In this document: in pieces, positions 1 through 5,342 of the stretch
How positions within the stretch are numbered: position 1 is the stretch's first letter
Layout: every line of letters begins with the position of its first letter
Assembly: GCA_910586275.1 (NCBI GenBank)
Contig: CAJUIM010000161.1
Coordinates: 1 to 5,725 of the forward strand
Reading direction: 5' to 3'
Length of the DNA stretch: 5,725 bases
From: an uncultured Lachnospiraceae bacterium
Lineage (GTDB): Bacteria; Bacillota; Clostridia; Lachnospirales; Lachnospiraceae
Translations under genes and position numbers: made by a program
The notes under the pieces: model-generated
Told to the model about the DNA's origin: nothing
Seen by the model: only the letters and a program-made list of their open reading frames with translations
Database searches by the model: none

Positions 1-150
1 TCCCGGCAGTTTGTGTTCTCCCCTCAAATAGAGATCAAAGGGAATACAAGCCGGGAGGATGTGGAAGAAGCCCTCAATATCTCAATGGAGCAATTCCGGG
101 AACTGATGGAGCAGTACATTGCGGAAAAGGCGAGGGTATCTTTTGCTTAG
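1..150 (+). CDS. Phage tail tape measure protein, C-terminal end (partial)
   Basis: This frame is open from the window edge to a TAG at 148-150 and gives 49 residues; the start lies upstream. The visible tail has a beta-like stretch (PQIEIKGN) followed by an acidic amphipathic helix (SREDVEEALNISMEQFRELM). A closing segment of this kind, a short strand ending in GN followed by an 'EDVEEAL' helix, is familiar at the C-terminus of tape measure proteins in contractile-tail phages of Firmicutes. Tape measure proteins span the tail tube lumen and set tail length; the C-terminal end sits near the baseplate hub. Its position directly before tail protein X and the hub gene fits the usual order. The main body, with its coiled coil and membrane segments, is outside the window, so the call rests on this short segment plus context. 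Confidence 0.72.
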   Translation, partial: SRQFVFSPQIEIKGNTSREDVEEALNISMEQFRELMEQYIAEKARVSFA

Positions 151-162
151 AGGTGGCAGCAC

Positions 163-360
163 ATGAAAACATATACAACGATACAGGGCGATATGTGGGA
201 TTCAATCGCCTATAAGCTGTACGGCGATGAAAAATATATGTGTCAGCTTATGAAAAGCAATTTAGAACTGCTTGATATTTTTATTTTCGGGGCCGGCACG
301 GTTTTAAACGTGCCGGAACTGGAATCAGAAAAGGAAGCGGATTTGCCGTCATGGAGATAA
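163..360 (+). CDS. Tail protein X (LysM-like baseplate/tail protein)
   Basis: This 65-residue protein has the size of P2 gpX (about 67 residues) and the look of the Phage_tail_X family (PF05489), a LysM-like fold. Visible marks are the N-terminal YTTIQGD strand, the W-x-x-I-A helix with KLYGDEKY (residues 12-25), an Asn in the second helix (N33) and a closing strand GAGTVLNVPEL (residues 43-53). Members are needed for tail assembly in P2-like phages and are thought to sit at the hub/tube junction rather than to bind cell wall. The ATG at 163 is preceded by AGAGGTGG (149-156), a good Shine-Dalgarno site that overlaps the tape measure stop codon and suggests coupled translation. The acidic C-terminal extension (ESEKEADLPSWR) is outside the fold. 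The gene ends 4 bases before the hub gene, whose C-terminus carries a related domain. Confidence 0.88.
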   Translation: MKTYTTIQGDMWDSIAYKLYGDEKYMCQLMKSNLELLDIFIFGAGTVLNVPELESEKEADLPSWR

Positions 361-364
361 TGGG

Positions 365-1591
365 ATGAAAACAGAGCAGCCGAGAGAAACATTGCTTGAA
401 TTATCGTATAACGGGATAAATGCAACCGGGGATTTTTCGTCAAAGTCGGAATCCTTTTCTTATACGGATGTTGCGTCCGGGGAAGCTGATACGCTTTCGC
501 TTTCTGTAAGCAATACAACAGGGCAATGGCTTAACGGGTATATGCCGGAAGATGGGGATTATGTGGATGCAAGGATTGTCGTGCGGAATTGGAACGGCGA
601 GGGGGATAACCGAAGCCTATCGTGCGGAAAATTCGACCTTGACAGCTTCAGAGCGTCCGGCTATCCAGAAACCGCCACAATCGGCGGAATCACTATCCCC
701 ATACGGACGAATTTCAATGTAACGCAAAAAAGCCGGACTTTCAGCAACACGACAACGAAAAACATTTTATCGGATTTGTGCGCCGGGGCCGGAATCGTCC
801 TAGTGTACGAATCCGAGGATTACAGCATAGAGGAAGTGGAGCAATCAAAGCAGACGGATATGGAATTTGCTTTCAGCCTATGCAAAAACCACAACCTTGC
901 AATGAAGCTGTACAATAGCAAAATGGTGGTGTACGACCAAACAGCCTATGAGAAAAAAGCCCCGGCGTATACTGTCCACAAAAGGGATATGCAGACATAC
1001 AGCTTCGACCGGGCAAAGTCAAAACTGTATGACAGCGTACAAATCCAGTATGCAAATCCGGGAAGCGATGAAACATTGACCTATTCTTACACAATCCCCG
1101 GAGGAAGCGGAAGGCGGACGCTGTACATCAACGAACAGGCGGACACATACCGGGATGCAGAGATAAAAGCGAAGTCACAGCTTTTGGAGAACATCCGGGG
1201 CGCAATAAGCATCACTTTCCGAGTAAAGGGCGATACAAAGCACATAGCCGCCCGGAATATTCGGATTGAGGGAATGGGGAAAGCGGACGGAGTATATTTC
1301 ATCGACCGGGTAACGCATTCCAAAAATGCAAAGGGTACATACACTTGCAGCATAAAGGCGCATCTTTGTGTTACGCACACGGATTTTTCCGCCCCTGTAC
1401 CGCCGCCACAGGCACAGGCAGCGGCCGGAACTACCTACACGGTAGTAAAAGGGGATTGCCTATGGAATATAGCAAAAAAATTCTATGGCAGCGGCCCGAA
1501 GTATACGCTGATTTACAATGCAAACAAAGGCATTATCAAAAATCCAAGCCTTATATATCCGGGGCAAGTCTTAACAATCCCCCCGGCATGA
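365..1591 (+). CDS. Baseplate hub protein, late control D (gpD/VgrG-like) with C-terminal LysM domain
   Basis: The 408-residue product fits the phage late control D / contractile injection hub family (Phage_GPD, PF05954), equivalent to P2 gpD, T4 gp27 and the N-terminal part of VgrG. Residues 1-340 are rich in beta strand: an N-terminal barrel with the family pattern 'FSYTDVASGEADTLSLSV' (31-48) and 'DARIVVRNW' (68-76), a central insertion, and a second barrel ending 'GVYFIDRVTHS' (309-319), the usual close of these hubs. A Pro/Ala-rich linker (PVPPPQAQAAAG, 344-355) then joins a LysM domain (about 357-406: YTVVKGDCLWNIAKKFYG, NANKG, PGQVLTIP). The trimeric hub caps the tube and carries the spike encoded just downstream. 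GGAG at 353-356, inside the end of the tail X gene, sits 8 bases before the ATG. The LysM could bind peptidoglycan or, more likely, a neighbouring baseplate part; the sequence cannot decide this. Confidence 0.88.
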   Translation: MKTEQPRETLLELSYNGINATGDFSSKSESFSYTDVASGEADTLSLSVSNTTGQWLNGYMPEDGDYVDARIVVRNWNGEGDNRSLSCGKFDLDSFRASGYPETATIGGITIPIRTNFNVTQKSRTFSNTTTKNILSDLCAGAGIVLVYESEDYSIEEVEQSKQTDMEFAFSLCKNHNLAMKLYNSKMVVYDQTAYEKKAPAYTVHKRDMQTYSFDRAKSKLYDSVQIQYANPGSDETLTYSYTIPGGSGRRTLYINEQADTYRDAEIKAKSQLLENIRGAISITFRVKGDTKHIAARNIRIEGMGKADGVYFIDRVTHSKNAKGTYTCSIKAHLCVTHTDFSAPVPPPQAQAAAGTTYTVVKGDCLWNIAKKFYGSGPKYTLIYNANKGIIKNPSLIYPGQVLTIPPA

Positions 1592-1604
1592 TCGGAGGAA
1601 ACGC

Positions 1605-2099
1605 ATGGAGGATATTATCAGAATCGGGAAAATATCAACAGTCAATTATGCGGCCGGCACGGCATCGGTTATATACACGGACAGGAACAACGAAGTATCC
1701 CCGTCCTTTCCGTTTTTTAGCTTAGTGTATGAGATGCCGAAAGTGGATGATACAGTGGTGGTTATCATGCTTCCGAACTCCACAACAAAGGGATTCATCC
1801 TTGGAGTGCCGTTTAGCGGCAAAAAAATCCCGGCGGAGAACGGACAAGGAATTTTCTATAAGGAATTTCAAGACGGCACAAGCATTTTATATAACCCCAA
1901 AACAAAGAACATGGAAGTATCCACAAAAAAAATCACGCTGAAATCCGTTGCCGCTGACAGCTTGACCGTAAAGGGGGAAATAAAGGCAAAGACCATCACG
2001 GCGGAGAAGATCACGGCGGATGATTTGGAAGTGTCCGGCACGGCGAAAATAAAAAATCTGGAAGTGTCCGGCACGGCAACCGGGCATTTCCCGGACTGA
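1605..2099 (+). CDS. Baseplate spike / assembly protein V (gpV-like, OB-fold plus beta-helix)
   Basis: The 164-residue product matches the phage baseplate assembly protein V / Phage_spike family in layout. Residues 1-72 form the OB-fold: 'IGKISTVNYAAGTASVIY' (7-24), then 'PFFSLVYEMPKVDDTVVVIML' (36-56), then 'GFILGVPFSG' (63-72). Residues 88-164 are short repeated strands typical of a trimeric beta-helical needle, including ITAEKITADD and two copies of LEVSGTA (141-147, 152-158). The protein should trimerise below the gpD hub and puncture the cell envelope. It lacks the HxH apex motif of P2 gpV; its only histidine is H161, four residues from the end, in GHFPD. GGAGG (1594-1598) lies 6 bases before the ATG at 1605, which clearly sets the start. 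There is no lysozyme or peptidase insertion, unlike T4 gp5. Confidence 0.87.
   Translation: MEDIIRIGKISTVNYAAGTASVIYTDRNNEVSPSFPFFSLVYEMPKVDDTVVVIMLPNSTTKGFILGVPFSGKKIPAENGQGIFYKEFQDGTSILYNPKTKNMEVSTKKITLKSVAADSLTVKGEIKAKTITAEKITADDLEVSGTAKIKNLEVSGTATGHFPD
2026..2077 (+). repeat. Two 19-bp direct repeats in the spike gene (LEVSGTA motif)
   Basis: TGGAAGTGTCCGGCACGGC occurs at 2026-2044 and again at 2059-2077, with no mismatch and a 33-bp (11-residue) period. Just upstream, ATCACGGCGGA is repeated at 1995-2005 and 2010-2020 with a 15-bp (5-residue) period. Both encode the repetitive strands of the needle part of the gpV-like protein. Identity at third codon positions as well as at protein level suggests fairly recent tandem duplication and a possible site of length change in the needle. 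Confidence 0.9.
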
Positions 2100-2114
2100 T
2101 AGGAGCGTGGAAAG

Positions 2115-2504
2115 ATGGCGGTTGGATACTTTGGGGATGTGGTTTTCTCTACATCGGATAAAAAAATACTTAGCTTCCGGGATTTCAAACTTTCCGCTTC
2201 GTCTAGTTGGGGCGAACACAAGAGGAACGGGCGGAAGTCTGAATGGGAGTTTCTTGGGCCGAATGCCGAAAAGGTGTCGTTTGTTGTCGTACTTGATGCC
2301 AATTATGGCGTAAACCCCCGGCGTGAAATCGAAAAATTGATTGGATATGTGGAAAGCGGCGCAATAAATCCGCTTGTAATCGGTGGGAAAAAAGTGGGCG
2401 GCCGGTGGAGGGCTACGGCTGTATCGTCCACATGGGGGCATATCATGAATGACGGAAAGCTTGTAAAAGCATCCGCATCCCTCACGCTTGAAGAATACGA
2501 ATAG
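2115..2504 (+). CDS. Phage tail protein, P2 GpU-like
   Basis: The 129-residue product resembles the Phage P2 GpU family (PF06995). It has an N-terminal strand region (GYFGDVVFSTSDKKILSF, 4-21), a segment around W32 with basic residues, a strand 'EKVSFVVVLDANYG' (52-65), a helix 'PRREIEKLIGYVESG' (68-82), then 'NPLVIGGKKVGGRWRATAVS' (85-104) and 'GKLVKASASLTLEEY' (114-128), which correspond to the family's 'PL-I-G---G-W-I--V' and closing 'F-L-L' strands. It is shorter than P2 gpU (about 159 residues). GpU is a tail assembly protein required for a completed P2 tail. Here it lies between the spike and the gp25-like gene instead of next to the tape measure gene as in P2. TAGGAG (2100-2105), straight after the previous stop, precedes the ATG by about 9 bases. 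Family assignment is by pattern only. Confidence 0.72.
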   Translation: MAVGYFGDVVFSTSDKKILSFRDFKLSASSSWGEHKRNGRKSEWEFLGPNAEKVSFVVVLDANYGVNPRREIEKLIGYVESGAINPLVIGGKKVGGRWRATAVSSTWGHIMNDGKLVKASASLTLEEYE

Positions 2505-2509
2505 GAGGG
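2504..2509 (+). promoter_or_regulatory. Shine-Dalgarno site that fixes the gp25-like start at ATG 2517
   Basis: GGAGGG at 2504-2509 begins on the last base of the GpU-like stop codon. It leaves one base before the in-frame TTG at 2511 but 7 bases before ATG 2517. Normal spacing is met only by ATG 2517, so the longer TTG start should not be used. Confidence 0.85.
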
Positions 2510-2516
2510 CTTGCAG

Positions 2517-2828
2517 ATGATCGCAATAGGCGAAATTGAATTTGAATTAAATTCCCCGGTTGAAATAGCACTTCGGAAAGAATTGCTTGACAATGCCGCC
2601 ACAATCCTTTCGACCCTACGGGGAACGAATCCACAGGATAGGGGGATGGGGCTTGTATCAAGTGACATCATCGGGCGGCCCGTATATGCCGCAAAGGGTG
2701 CTTTCAGCGTACAGGCAATAGAGCAGATAGACAGATACGAGCCTAGATTGGCGGTTGTCGAAATAAATTTTGAGTGCAGAGAAGATAAAATAATTCCAAA
2801 GGTGGTGCTTACATACAATGGCGATTAA
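2517..2828 (+). CDS. GPW/gp25 family baseplate wedge protein (sheath initiator)
   Basis: From ATG 2517 the product has 103 residues, within the usual range of the GPW/gp25 family (PF04965; P2 gpW, T4 gp25). The strongest mark is 'IEQIDRYEPRLAVVEINFE' (68-86), matching the family's conserved 'I..yEPRv.v..v' strand with the invariant-looking EPR. Before it are 'EIALRKELLDNAATILST' (16-33) and 'LRGTNPQDRGMGL' (34-46), which replaces the common 'prGeR...p.fG' loop. In known tails this protein sits in the inner wedge and templates the first sheath ring. The last 11 bases overlap the next gene (2818-2828), so translation of the two is probably coupled. The start is set by the Shine-Dalgarno site at 2504-2509 rather than by the upstream in-frame TTG. 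Confidence 0.88.
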   Translation: MIAIGEIEFELNSPVEIALRKELLDNAATILSTLRGTNPQDRGMGLVSSDIIGRPVYAAKGAFSVQAIEQIDRYEPRLAVVEINFECREDKIIPKVVLTYNGD

Positions 2829-3975
2829 CATTCAGAATCTTTATAATTTGCCGGATATTTCCGTGATTGATGATGTGGATATAGAGAGCATGAAAAAAGA
2901 AATGATTTCGGACTTTGAATCGAACTATAAAGAGGAAACGGGGGAATCCGTGACGCTTTATCCGGCAGACAAAGACCGCATCAAATTAAATGTGGTGGCA
3001 AACAAGCTTTACCAAGCTTATCAGTGCATAGACAGGGGCTTCAAAATGAATTTCCTTAAATATGCCTATGGGGATTATCTGAAACACTTGGGGGCGATGA
3101 AAAAGACATTTAAGCAGGATTCCCGGCCGGCCGTTACGGTACTTCGCTTTTCCCTTTCGGAAGCCCGTACACAGGTTACGGCGATTCCACAGGGAAAAAG
3201 GGCAACCGCCGGGGATAATGTCTTTTTTGCAACGGATGACTATGCGGAGATTGCCCCCGGACAGCTTTTTGTCGATGTTCCGGCCACTTGTACGGAATTA
3301 GGCACGGTTGGAAATCAGTATATCCCCGGACAGATTAACGCAATGGCGGACAAAATCCCCTATATTGCGAGCGTGGAGAATATCAGCGCATCGGACGGCG
3401 GCAGCGGAGAAGAAACGGATTCCGCTTTCCGGGAGAGGATATTTCTTGCCCCATCGTCTTATTCGACCGCCGGCCCGGAGGATGCTTATATATATTGGGT
3501 GCGGCAATACAATTCGGCGGCAATAGAGGATGTAAAAGTGAATACCACAAAGGATGCAGAAGTGGACATCCGGCTTGTGCTTACAGACGGGGCCTTGCCA
3601 TCCGCCGCTTTCCTTGCCGATCTGACGGATTACCTCACGACATCCGCCATCCGTCCGCTTACGGATAAAATGTCGGTGGCTGCGCCGGATGTCGTGGAAT
3701 ATGACCTTGATTTTACTTACTATATCGGGCGGAGCAGCAAGGAAAACGTGGAAGCAATACAGGCGGCGGCGGAGGAAGCCAAGGATGCCTATGTGGCATG
3801 GCAAAAAACCCATATAGGGGCAGACATAAACACGGATGTGCTTGTGGAGTTTTTGAGGGCGGCCGGCGTGAAAAGGGCGGAAATTAGAAAGCCATCATAC
3901 AAAATAATCACAAACACGGAAATAGCATCCGCAAAATCTGTAAAAATGGCTTATGGAGGGCTAGAAAATGATTAG
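2818..3975 (+). CDS. Baseplate J-like protein (gpJ/gp47 wedge)
   Basis: The 385-residue product is a clear member of the Baseplate_J family (PF04865; P2 gpJ, T4 gp6/gp47-type). It has an N-terminal helical part (1-95) with 'YGDYLKHLGAMKKTF' (84-98), a beta section 'IPQGKRATAGDNVFFATDDYAEIAPG' (123-148), 'LGTVGNQYIPGQIN' (161-174), the signature 'SDGGSGEETDSAFRERI' (192-208), 'YSTAGPEDAYIYWV' (215-228), 'IEDVKVN' (236-242) and 'IRPLTDKMSV' (278-287). A C-terminal helical and strand region follows. It makes the wedge dimer that links the inner baseplate to the periphery. The ATG lies inside the gp25-like gene; AAAGGTGGT (2798-2806) is about 11 bases upstream, a somewhat long spacing that fits translational coupling. 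Its final 8 bases overlap the gpI-like gene. Confidence 0.93.
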   Translation: MAINIQNLYNLPDISVIDDVDIESMKKEMISDFESNYKEETGESVTLYPADKDRIKLNVVANKLYQAYQCIDRGFKMNFLKYAYGDYLKHLGAMKKTFKQDSRPAVTVLRFSLSEARTQVTAIPQGKRATAGDNVFFATDDYAEIAPGQLFVDVPATCTELGTVGNQYIPGQINAMADKIPYIASVENISASDGGSGEETDSAFRERIFLAPSSYSTAGPEDAYIYWVRQYNSAAIEDVKVNTTKDAEVDIRLVLTDGALPSAAFLADLTDYLTTSAIRPLTDKMSVAAPDVVEYDLDFTYYIGRSSKENVEAIQAAAEEAKDAYVAWQKTHIGADINTDVLVEFLRAAGVKRAEIRKPSYKIITNTEIASAKSVKMAYGGLEND

Positions 3976-4990
3976 TCTTTCTGAAATCGGCGGATTATAT
4001 CTATCTACCCCGGCGAATTTAAAGGATGCAAGGACGAAAGCTTTCATGTATGCTTGCGACAAACAGATTAAAAAGCTGATAGAGCGCACGGAAAAGGTAA
4101 AAGTTTGGTGCGCCGTGGAATCAGTGGATGAAAAATACCTTGATTACATGGCAGCGGACAGCCGGACGCTTTTTTACAATTCATCCCTTGCGCCGGACGT
4201 GAAGCGCAAGCTGATAGCAAATTCTCAATATTGGTACATGAAATTAGGCACATCGGCGGCGATGGAAGAAATGATAAACATTGTTTTCCAGAACAACGAC
4301 ACAAGCATCGAAGAATGGTACAGCTACGCCGGAGAAGCGTTTCACTTTAGAATAGCGGTATCATCCGCCGTTACTACAGTCGAAATGTCCGAGTTTTTGA
4401 AATATGTAAACGAGGTAAAAAACGCCCGGTCAATCATTGACTATCTTGTTCTGCAAAGCAGAAGCACGCTTGTACTGCAAAATGATTCAGACTATAGCCG
4501 TCTGTCCTTTGAGCCTTGCAGCAATGATTTTTATTGCGGCACGGCCCCGGATTACGCTATGGGATTACATACGGCAGAAAGCGGCCTGCAGTTGTCCGGC
4601 AATGGGAAACTGTATCAAACGGAGCATGAGCCGGCCGGCACGACCCCGGATTACGCTAAGGGATTAAAACTTGCGGAAGGGATTCTTTCCGTTGGGAATG
4701 ATGAAAGCGCAATTCCGTTCGCTTATGGCATGGACGATCAGACCGAAACAGGCACGGCCCCGGATTATGCTATGGGATTACAGCTTGCAGAAGGGGAATT
4801 GTGCGCCGAAAATGGCAGCAATTCACAATCTTTCGATTACAGCATGGACAATCAAACGGAAAGCGGCACATTTCCGAATTACGCTATGGCGGCGCAGTTT
4901 GCGGAGGAATCGCTTGATATTGCAGAATCCGGCGATGCAATCCCTTTTGAGTACCGTGTTGATAATAAATTTGCATCCGAGGATGTGTAA
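3968..4990 (+). CDS. Tail protein I-like baseplate wedge protein with C-terminal tandem repeats
   Basis: The 340-residue product follows gpJ directly, overlapping it by 8 bases, with GGAGGG (3955-3960) 7 bases before its ATG. Residues 1-165 look like the P2 gpI family (PF09684): a helical N-terminus with 'RTKAFMYACDKQIKKLIERT' (22-41), 'YLDYMAADSRTLFYNSSLAP' (57-76), 'KRKLIANSQYWYMKLGTSAA' (79-98), 'EEMINIVFQN' (100-109), and 'FHFRIAV' (125-131) followed by an 'EFLKYVNEVKNARSIID' helix (142-158). P2 gpI has about 176 residues; this one is nearly twice as long because residues 168-340 form a repeated module (GTxPDYAMGLxLAE...) starting at 191, 224, 262 and 300, preceded by a half copy. GpI-type proteins link wedge and tail fibres, so the repeats may be the docking surface for the small appendage proteins encoded next, or a spacer. 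The repeat function is inference. Confidence 0.82.
   Translation: MISLSEIGGLYLSTPANLKDARTKAFMYACDKQIKKLIERTEKVKVWCAVESVDEKYLDYMAADSRTLFYNSSLAPDVKRKLIANSQYWYMKLGTSAAMEEMINIVFQNNDTSIEEWYSYAGEAFHFRIAVSSAVTTVEMSEFLKYVNEVKNARSIIDYLVLQSRSTLVLQNDSDYSRLSFEPCSNDFYCGTAPDYAMGLHTAESGLQLSGNGKLYQTEHEPAGTTPDYAKGLKLAEGILSVGNDESAIPFAYGMDDQTETGTAPDYAMGLQLAEGELCAENGSNSQSFDYSMDNQTESGTFPNYAMAAQFAEESLDIAESGDAIPFEYRVDNKFASEDV
4469..4987 (+). repeat. Tandem protein-coding repeats (about 38 residues) in the gpI-like gene
   Basis: Four copies begin at 4538, 4637, 4751 and 4865, spaced 99, 114 and 114 bases apart. A half copy without the GTxPDYA head runs from about 4469 to 4537. Heads read GTAPDYAMGL, GTTPDYAKGL, GTAPDYAMGL and GTFPNYAMAA. 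Tails share an aromatic strand and acidic close: IPFAYGMDDQTET, QSFDYSMDNQTES, IPFEYRVDNKFAS. Copies 1 and 3 differ at one base over their first 32; copy 2 differs from copy 1 at three over the same stretch; copy 4 is more diverged. Copy 1 is five residues short and has lost the aromatic strand. All copies stay in frame. Confidence 0.9.
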
Positions 4991-5000
4991 AGGAAAGGAG
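4989..5000 (+). promoter_or_regulatory. Ribosome-binding leader, first copy of a shared 12-mer
   Basis: AAAGGAAAGGAG starts within the gpI-like stop codon and ends 10 bases before the ATG at 5011. The same 12 bases recur at 5319-5330 in the same position relative to the next stop and start. The site supports ATG 5011 over the in-frame ATG 5017, which would be 16 bases away. Confidence 0.75.
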
Positions 5001-5010
5001 AGAAAGCACT

Positions 5011-5319
5011 ATGCTAATGAGCAATGGAGAGATAGCGGCACTAAAGAACTATCTCAAAAACCGTGTGGCATACGCAAAGTATTATTCCGGCGGAAATTGG
5101 CACAAAATCGACGTGTACAAGGTTGATGTATTGCCGGACGGACGCTTTGCGGCTTACATCTTATTCGGGCATGATGCGCCGAATCAGATCAGCAAAATAG
5201 AATTTTACAATGTGGACGGCGGAATCTTTGCTTCCGGCACGGAATCCATCAATAAGGAATCGTTTTCTGAAGGAATCCTGTACCGATACACAATAGCGAT
5301 TAAGCAGACCACGGAGTAA
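5011..5319 (+). CDS. Small tail-module protein of unknown function
   Basis: This 102-residue protein is not firmly recognised. It opens with a short helix (NGEIAALKNYLKNRVAYAKY, 5-24), followed by strands: 'HKIDVYKVDVLPDGRFAAYILF' (31-52), 'QISKIEFYNVDGGIFASG' (59-76) and a closing 'GILYRYTIAIKQ' (88-99). No signal peptide, membrane segment or catalytic motif is visible. The pattern 'I-KIE-Y--DG-I-A-G' before a final strand recalls small proteins found just after tail protein I in contractile-tail prophages of Firmicutes, but that is from memory of layout, not a search. A role as baseplate-to-fibre adaptor or a small appendage subunit fits its place between the gpI-like gene and the next structural gene. 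It has its own strong Shine-Dalgarno site and begins 20 bases after the previous stop, looser than the upstream junctions. Confidence 0.72.
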   Translation: MLMSNGEIAALKNYLKNRVAYAKYYSGGNWHKIDVYKVDVLPDGRFAAYILFGHDAPNQISKIEFYNVDGGIFASGTESINKESFSEGILYRYTIAIKQTTE

Positions 5320-5330
5320 AAGGAAAGGAG
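5319..5330 (+). promoter_or_regulatory. Ribosome-binding leader, second copy of a shared 12-mer
   Basis: AAAGGAAAGGAG is repeated here exactly as at 4989-5000, again overlapping the upstream TAA. The GGAG (5327-5330) is 12 bases before ATG 5343, a little long. No other in-frame start lies closer. Confidence 0.7.
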
Positions 5331-5342
5331 TTAGTTGCAAAG

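Noticed and set aside
1345..1725. 126-residue plus-strand frame across the hub/spike junction
   Set aside because: It overlaps the LysM end of the hub and the start of the spike in another frame, and both of those have clear family motifs and starts.
2078..2114. Short CCGG-rich inverted bases at the end of the spike gene (GCCCG/CGGGC type) as a terminator
   Set aside because: The stem is short, lies inside coding sequence and lacks a T-tract; the next gene follows with its own ribosome-binding site, consistent with read-through.
2511..2516. TTG start adding two residues to the gp25-like protein
   Set aside because: The Shine-Dalgarno site at 2504-2509 would be only one base away; ATG 2517 has normal spacing.
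1868..2818. Several minus-strand open frames of 144 to 184 residues
   Set aside because: They are antisense to the spike, GpU-like and gp25-like genes, overlap each other in different frames and are compositionally odd. All are shadows of the plus-strand genes.
3298..3813. 171-residue open frame on the minus strand
   Set aside because: It lies wholly inside the well-supported gpJ-like gene in antisense, has no Shine-Dalgarno site in a matching place and reads as an irregular Cys/His/Arg-rich string without family features.
4538..4900. Possible diversity-generating template/variable repeat pair in the gpI repeats
   Set aside because: The differences among copies are not concentrated at adenines, the copies are all within one reading frame, and no reverse transcriptase or separate template is in the window.
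4437..5126. Two plus-strand frames in the +1 register of the gpI-like gene, showing a repeated PRITLWDY motif
   Set aside because: The repeated motif is only the alternate-frame reading of the tandem DNA repeats. The frame is broken by a stop at 4667, has no ribosome-binding site of its own and runs through into the next real gene. I saw no slippery site supporting programmed frameshifting.
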